In this document: positions 59,615 through 64,000 of the stretch, piece by piece
How the letters are laid out: each line of letters starts with the position of its first letter
How positions within the stretch are numbered: the first letter of the stretch is position 1
Source of the DNA: Psychrobacter sp. NG25
GTDB taxonomy: Bacteria > Pseudomonadota > Gammaproteobacteria > Pseudomonadales > Moraxellaceae
Direction: 5' to 3'
Length of the DNA: 64,000 bases
NCBI RefSeq assembly: GCF_015234355.1
Contig: NZ_JADGMV010000001.1
Coordinates: 62,001 to 126,000 of the forward strand
Program-made: the position numbers and the translations under genes
The notes under the pieces: model-generated
The model's database searches: none
What the model saw: the letters and a program-made list of their open reading frames with translations, nothing else
Told to the model about the DNA's origin: nothing

Positions 59615-61732
59615 CTATTCGCTTTCACTATCGATGCGTAATAGCTCGTCACCATCAGCGACCAAATCACCTGCGCCAAATAACAATTCTGCCACTACAC
59701 CATCCGTTGGTGCAGTAATTGTGTGTTCGATTTTCATGGCTTCAATAACAGCCAGTGGCTCACCTTTTTTCACGGTATCGCCAACCGCTACTTTAAAGGC
59801 AACAACCTGTCCTGGCATCGGTGATTTTAAGCTACCGACCGCTGCGGACTCTTCGCCTACGTGCACCATGATATCAACAAGCGTAATTTCGTCACGGCCA
59901 CTGTCTGTGAACACATAAACGGTCTCATTATGCACCCAGCTTTGCGCGCTAGTACGTGCACCATCTAACCATAACGTATGATTGTGTTCGTCACTACTGA
60001 CATAGCCCACTTGACCTTCATAAACCGTTTCAGTCTGAGCAGCTACATTGATATTGCTATTATCCTGTGTATTCGCGACTTCTTTTTCAATAACGAGCGT
60101 AAAGCTGCTGAGGTTATCGCTGCCCTTTTTACTATCAGAACAATTTGCATTGTGCCAATTACTCAGGCGGGCCGTATAAGCACTCTTATCATAAACCAAG
60201 CTAAATGAGCGAGTGTAATCATTATAAGCACGGAAGCCAGTAGGTTTGCTAAATGGATCGATATCTGACTCTTGCGTTGCCATCTCGCTCGCAAGCTTTT
60301 GAGTAATGGCGGTCACAACCAGCGTCGATAAAGCTAAAGGCTGCTGATTAAAAATCGCATCACGCTCGTGCTCAATCAATGCAGTATCGAGATTGGCTTT
60401 GCTAAAAGATTCTGTATTTAAAATATAGCGCAAAAATGCCGCGTTATTCGGCAAACCTACAATACGCGTTTGGGCAAGTGCTCGATCGAGCTTGGCTAAC
60501 GCTTGCTCTCGAGTCGGCGCATGAACGATGAGCTTGGCAATCATAGAGTCATAGAATGGGCTAATCACATCACCTGCGCGCACGCCATCATCGATACGCA
60601 CGCCAGTACCATTTTTATCAATCATAAAGGTGCTGTGTTCAGGTTTTTGATACGTAAACAATGTACCTGTCGCGGGCAAGAAGCTATTGTCAGGATTTTC
60701 AGCACAGATACGTGCCTCAACTGCATGACCGTTGATAGTTAGGTCGGCTTGGGTTTTTGGCAATGGCTGACCTGCGGCTACCAACAGCTGCCATTCGACC
60801 AAATCGACACCAGTAATCGCTTCACTGACTGGATGCTCAACCTGCAACCGCGTATTCATTTCCATAAAATAAAAATTCATAGAATCTTCGCGCTGCTCAA
60901 CGATAAACTCGACCGTGCCTGCGCCAACATAATCGACCGCGCGAGCCGCTTCGATGGCAGCGGTGCCCATCGCTTCACGCATCGCAATATCAACACCCGG
61001 TGCGGGCGCTTCTTCTAATACTTTTTGGTGGCGGCGCTGTACGGAACAATCACGCTCAAACAAATGCACATAGTTGCCATGCGTGTCACCAAATACTTGG
61101 ATTTCGATATGGCGCGGTTTTAAGGCGTATTTTTCAACCAACACTTTATCATCACCAAAGCTGATAATGGCTTCACGGCGACATGAGTCTAGCAAGTCAA
61201 TAAAATTGCTACTTTGCTCCACGATACGCATACCTTTACCGCCACCACCTGCACTGGCTTTGATCAAGACAGGATAGCCAATACTATCGGCTTGCTGCTG
61301 CAAAAATTCTGCATCTTGATTGTCACCGTGATAGCCCGGTATTAATGGCACGCCAGCTGTTTCCATCAAACGCTTGGACTCAGACTTGCCGCCCATAGCA
61401 CGGATAGCATCAGCTGATGGACCGATAAATACCAAACCTGCATCTTGACAGGCTTGCGCAAAATCAGCGTTTTCGCTTAAAAACCCATAACCCGGATGGA
61501 TCGCTTGTGCGCCAGTTTCAAGCGCTATCGCAATAATCGCATCGCCTTTAAGATAGCTGTCTTTCGGCGCCGAACCGCCCAAATAGATGGCTTCATCACA
61601 GACAGCCACATGCTTAGCCTCACGATCCGCATCAGAGTAGACAGCGACGGTGCTGACACCCAGACGCTTGGCAGTCGCGGCTACTCGGCAGGCAATTTCA
61701 CCACGGTTGGCAATTAGAATTTTAGAAAACAT
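59615..61732 (-). CDS. liuD: Methylcrotonyl-CoA carboxylase, biotin-containing subunit
   Basis: Alpha subunit: biotin carboxylase plus biotin carrier. N-terminal biotin carboxylase (MFSKILIANRGEIACRVAATAK, ATP-grasp KASAGGGGKGMRIV, EMNTRLQVEHPVSE, RICAENPDN). The C-terminal biotinyl domain has the modified lysine in EAMKIEHTI. 705 aa, somewhat above the usual 650-670, the excess lying in the linker (about residues 490-590). Ribosome site AGGGA. Works with LiuB, which supplies the carboxyltransferase. Biotin comes from bioA/bioD and birA-type ligation. Confidence 0.95.
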   Translation of the reverse strand: MFSKILIANRGEIACRVAATAKRLGVSTVAVYSDADREAKHVAVCDEAIYLGGSAPKDSYLKGDAIIAIALETGAQAIHPGYGFLSENADFAQACQDAGLVFIGPSADAIRAMGGKSESKRLMETAGVPLIPGYHGDNQDAEFLQQQADSIGYPVLIKASAGGGGKGMRIVEQSSNFIDLLDSCRREAIISFGDDKVLVEKYALKPRHIEIQVFGDTHGNYVHLFERDCSVQRRHQKVLEEAPAPGVDIAMREAMGTAAIEAARAVDYVGAGTVEFIVEQREDSMNFYFMEMNTRLQVEHPVSEAITGVDLVEWQLLVAAGQPLPKTQADLTINGHAVEARICAENPDNSFLPATGTLFTYQKPEHSTFMIDKNGTGVRIDDGVRAGDVISPFYDSMIAKLIVHAPTREQALAKLDRALAQTRIVGLPNNAAFLRYILNTESFSKANLDTALIEHERDAIFNQQPLALSTLVVTAITQKLASEMATQESDIDPFSKPTGFRAYNDYTRSFSLVYDKSAYTARLSNWHNANCSDSKKGSDNLSSFTLVIEKEVANTQDNSNINVAAQTETVYEGQVGYVSSDEHNHTLWLDGARTSAQSWVHNETVYVFTDSGRDEITLVDIMVHVGEESAAVGSLKSPMPGQVVAFKVAVGDTVKKGEPLAVIEAMKIEHTITAPTDGVVAELLFGAGDLVADGDELLRIDSESE

Positions 61733-61798
61733 AACTATCCCTGTGTGTTATCGTTTTTATTTGATGTCTTATCTATTTACTCATTTATCTCTCGTGCA

Positions 61799-62611
61799 TT
61801 ATTCATCTGCCGTCAACCAATTGGGCTTACGCTTTTGCAAAAAGGCTTGCACGCCCTCTTTACCTTGCTCGGATGAGCGGATATCAGCGATACCTTTGAC
61901 CGTATCAGCAATCAGCTCATCAGTGATGGGCGCACCAGTGACATCGTGTAATAGCTGCTTGCAGGTTTTGACTGCATCAGGACTGTTTTTGACAACTTTG
62001 CTACAAAATATGGATACCTCATCAGCCAGCCATTCTTCGCTAACACGCTCATGGATAAAACCAAGCTGACGTGCCTTTTTGGCATCAAATACTTCAGCAC
62101 TTAAGAAGTAACGCTGCGACGCTCTAGCACCTAGTGCTCGTATGACATAAGGGCTGATAGTCGCAGGGGCTAATCCCAAACGCACTTCACTTAAGCAGAA
62201 GTTAGCAATTTTGACAGCGATGGCCACATCACAAACAGCCACTAATCCCATGCCACCGGCATAAACATCGCCTTGAACAGCCGCAACTGTTGGCTTAGGG
62301 CACTCGTAAATAGTCTTAAGCATTTGCGCCAATTTATCGGCATCCGCTAGATTTTCCTCATAGCTATAATCTGCCATAGCACGCATCCAATTCAAATCAG
62401 CACCTGCACAGAATGCCTTGCCGGCAGCGGCTAAGACAATGACGCGCACACTATCATCAGTGCCAAGCTTATTGAATGCATCAGTCAGCTCAGCAATCAT
62501 TTCATCGTTAAAGGCATTACGTATCTCAGGACGGTTTAACGTCACCGTAGCAACGTGCTGTTCGACTTTAACCAATAAGCTTTTATAATTTTTATCACTA
62601 TCTTTCTGCAT
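61799..62611 (-). CDS. liuC: Methylglutaconyl-CoA hydratase
   Basis: Crotonase-fold enzyme converting 3-methylglutaconyl-CoA to HMG-CoA. Signatures: TLNRPEIRNAFND, AAGKAFCAGADLNWMRAMA (first CoA-binding/oxyanion loop), GGMGLVAVCDVAIA and FCLSEVRLGLAPATISPYV, all close to LiuC/AtuE proteins. 270 aa. Sits between liuB and liuD, which supports the assignment over a general enoyl-CoA hydratase. Confidence 0.92.
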   Translation of the reverse strand: MQKDSDKNYKSLLVKVEQHVATVTLNRPEIRNAFNDEMIAELTDAFNKLGTDDSVRVIVLAAAGKAFCAGADLNWMRAMADYSYEENLADADKLAQMLKTIYECPKPTVAAVQGDVYAGGMGLVAVCDVAIAVKIANFCLSEVRLGLAPATISPYVIRALGARASQRYFLSAEVFDAKKARQLGFIHERVSEEWLADEVSIFCSKVVKNSPDAVKTCKQLLHDVTGAPITDELIADTVKGIADIRSSEQGKEGVQAFLQKRKPNWLTADE

Positions 62612-62652
62612 AACTTTCTCTATATTTTTTATGTAAATACTTAAATAAACTC

Positions 62653-62755
62653 TTGGTCAATCCATAATAATGTTAATACAAGGAAACCGAATGTAGATGT
62701 ACAAACCGTACTTCAAATGAGGTTAACGCAGTAGTAGCTTATTATGGGAAGACTT
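62653..62755. repeat. Foldback repeat element, copy F
   Basis: TTGGTCAATCCATAATAATG at the left, CTTATTATGGGAAGACTT at the right; core CAAGGAAACCGAATGTAGATGTAC and GAGGTTAACGCAG as in the other copies. Orientation as E. Fills the liuB-liuC gap. Confidence 0.82.
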
Positions 62756-62763
62756 TAGAACGT

Positions 62764-64000
62764 TTACATTCTAAAGACACCAAAAGTCGTCTCTTCAATA
62801 GGTGCGTTATAGGCAGCGCTTAACCCTAATGCCAATACATGACGGGTATCAGCAGGGTCAATCACACCATCGTCCCATAGACGTGCAGTGGCATAATATG
62901 GGTGACCTTGCTTTTCATACATATCGAGAATTGGTGCTTTAAATGCAGCTTCATCCTCATCACTCCACACCTCGCCTTTACGGTCAAAATTGTCACGCTT
63001 AACCGTTGCCAATACCGATGCTGCTTGCTCGCCGCCCATCACCGAGATGCGCGCATTTGGCCACATCCATAAGAAGCGCGGGCTATAAGCGCGGCCACAC
63101 ATGCCATAGTTACCAGCGCCAAATGAGCCACCGACAATGACCGTGAACTTTGGCACTTTTGCATTGGCGACTGCCATGACCATTTTGGCACCATGACGGG
63201 CAATGCCTTCGTTTTCATATTTGCGACCAACCATAAAGCCTGTGATATTTTGCAAAAATACCAATGGAATTTTGCGCTTGCAACATAGCTCAATGAAGTG
63301 CGTACCTTTTTGCGCTGATTCACTAAATAAGATACCGTTGTTGGCGATGATACCGACTGGCATCCCTTCAATATGAGCGAAGCCACAGACTAGCGTCGTG
63401 CCAAAGCGTGATTTGAATTCATCAAAAGCACTGTCATCGACGATACGAGCAATGATTTCTTTGATATCAAATGGCTTACGTTTATCCGTTGGAATGACGC
63501 CATATAGCTCTTTGGCATCATAGCGTGGTGGACGCGGTTTGATTTGATTAGTCACTTGCTTCGCAGGACGATTTAGATGGCTAACGATGTTGCGCGCAAT
63601 TGACAACGCATGAGTATCGCTCTGTGCTAAGTGATCGACGACCCCTGACAGACGGGTATGCACATCACCGCCGCCCAAGTCTTCTGCGCTGACCTCTTCA
63701 CCCGTTGCTGCTTTGACCAATGGCGGACCACCCAAAAAGATCGTACCTTGTTCTTTGACGATAACAGACTCGTCACTCATCGCTGGCACATAAGCCCCGC
63801 CAGCCGTACAGCTGCCCATGACCACAGCAATCTGTGGAATACCTGCGGCACTCATATTAGCCTGATTAAAGAAGATGCGACCAAAGTGTTCTTTATCGGG
63901 AAATACGTCATCTTGGTTGGGTAAATTAGCCCCACCTGAATCTACCAAATAGACACAAGGCAAGTTATTTTCTTTCGCGATTTCTTGCGCACGCAGATGT
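62764..64000 (-). CDS. liuB: Methylcrotonyl-CoA carboxylase, carboxyltransferase subunit (partial)
   Basis: Beta subunit that moves the carboxyl group from biotin to 3-methylcrotonyl-CoA. Covered part reads [29 protein letters not shown] (by region), [47 protein letters not shown] and [33 protein letters not shown], all typical of LiuB. The frame remains open to the window edge with matching sequence, so the 5' end (about 120 residues) lies beyond 64000; the TTG near 63963 is internal. Ends in ETTFGVFRM. First sequenced gene of the liu cluster. Confidence 0.95.
   Translation of the reverse strand, partial: HLRAQEIAKENNLPCVYLVDSGGANLPNQDDVFPDKEHFGRIFFNQANMSAAGIPQIAVVMGSCTAGGAYVPAMSDESVIVKEQGTIFLGGPPLVKAATGEEVSAEDLGGGDVHTRLSGVVDHLAQSDTHALSIARNIVSHLNRPAKQVTNQIKPRPPRYDAKELYGVIPTDKRKPFDIKEIIARIVDDSAFDEFKSRFGTTLVCGFAHIEGMPVGIIANNGILFSESAQKGTHFIELCCKRKIPLVFLQNITGFMVGRKYENEGIARHGAKMVMAVANAKVPKFTVIVGGSFGAGNYGMCGRAYSPRFLWMWPNARISVMGGEQAASVLATVKRDNFDRKGEVWSDEDEAAFKAPILDMYEKQGHPYYATARLWDDGVIDPADTRHVLALGLSAAYNAPIEETTFGVFRM

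Overview
The window is a stretch of gammaproteobacterial chromosome that fits the family Moraxellaceae, most probably Psychrobacter. This is inferred from gene neighbourhoods (rlmD-relA, lepA-lepB-DUF4845-rnc-era-recO, smc-zipA-ligA, birA-coaX), moderate GC, and protein character; no 16S gene is present. Most of it is ordinary core genome. No prophage, CRISPR array, integrase or intact insertion sequence was seen.

Layout. 1-6.2 kb (+): rlmD, relA, mutM and a small exported protein. 6.3-10.5 kb (-): mscL, typA and an OmpA/OprF-type porin. 11-18.4 kb: a type IV pilin-like protein (+), then the lepA-lepB-DUF4845-rnc-era-recO operon (-). 18.8-27.2 kb (-): a complete ABC-type (group 2/3) capsule export and Kdo-linker set, kpsM-T-E-D-C-S, without any glycosyltransferase block. 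It is followed by tRNA-Met(CAT), RNase P RNA and bioA/bioD. 30-37 kb: ferredoxin, coaD, smpB, a RarD-type permease divergent from an Lrp/AsnC regulator, amtB with a co-transcribed unknown gene, and a lipoprotein. 37-41.5 kb (+): a YgiQ radical SAM protein and two lipoproteins. 41.5-51.2 kb (-): smc, zipA, ligA and a TPR-DUF2971 protein attached to ligA. 51.2-53.9 kb (-): accessory genes (a PD-(D/E)XK-like protein, a membrane-anchored coiled-coil protein) and a TSUP permease. 54-55.9 kb (+): birA and coaX. 56-57.1 kb (-): two tandem TonB-C-domain proteins. 57.2-64 kb (-): a leucine/isovalerate degradation cluster (liuB-C-D, mvaB, liuA) running off the window end.

Links between genes. bioA and bioD make biotin, birA attaches it, and LiuD is a biotin-dependent subunit. 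LepB processes secreted proteins, several of which are present (OmpA, KpsD, TonB-like proteins). The kps genes form one export machine across the envelope.

Most unusual content. (1) An imperfect direct repeat of about 105 bp flanks the PD-(D/E)XK-like gene; the distal copy contains a decayed duplicate of the first codons of smc, which marks an insertion or duplication scar. (2) A visibly AT-rich TPR-DUF2971 gene starts 3 bp after ligA and looks like an acquired, possibly defence-related gene. (3) A family of about 107 bp foldback elements (at least seven copies) sits in intergenic gaps between 31.8 and 62.8 kb. (4) There are leader features: a terminator about 30 bp upstream of the ygiQ-like start, and a strong promoter with a long leader before the pilin gene. 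All functional statements come from reading motifs; no database search was run.
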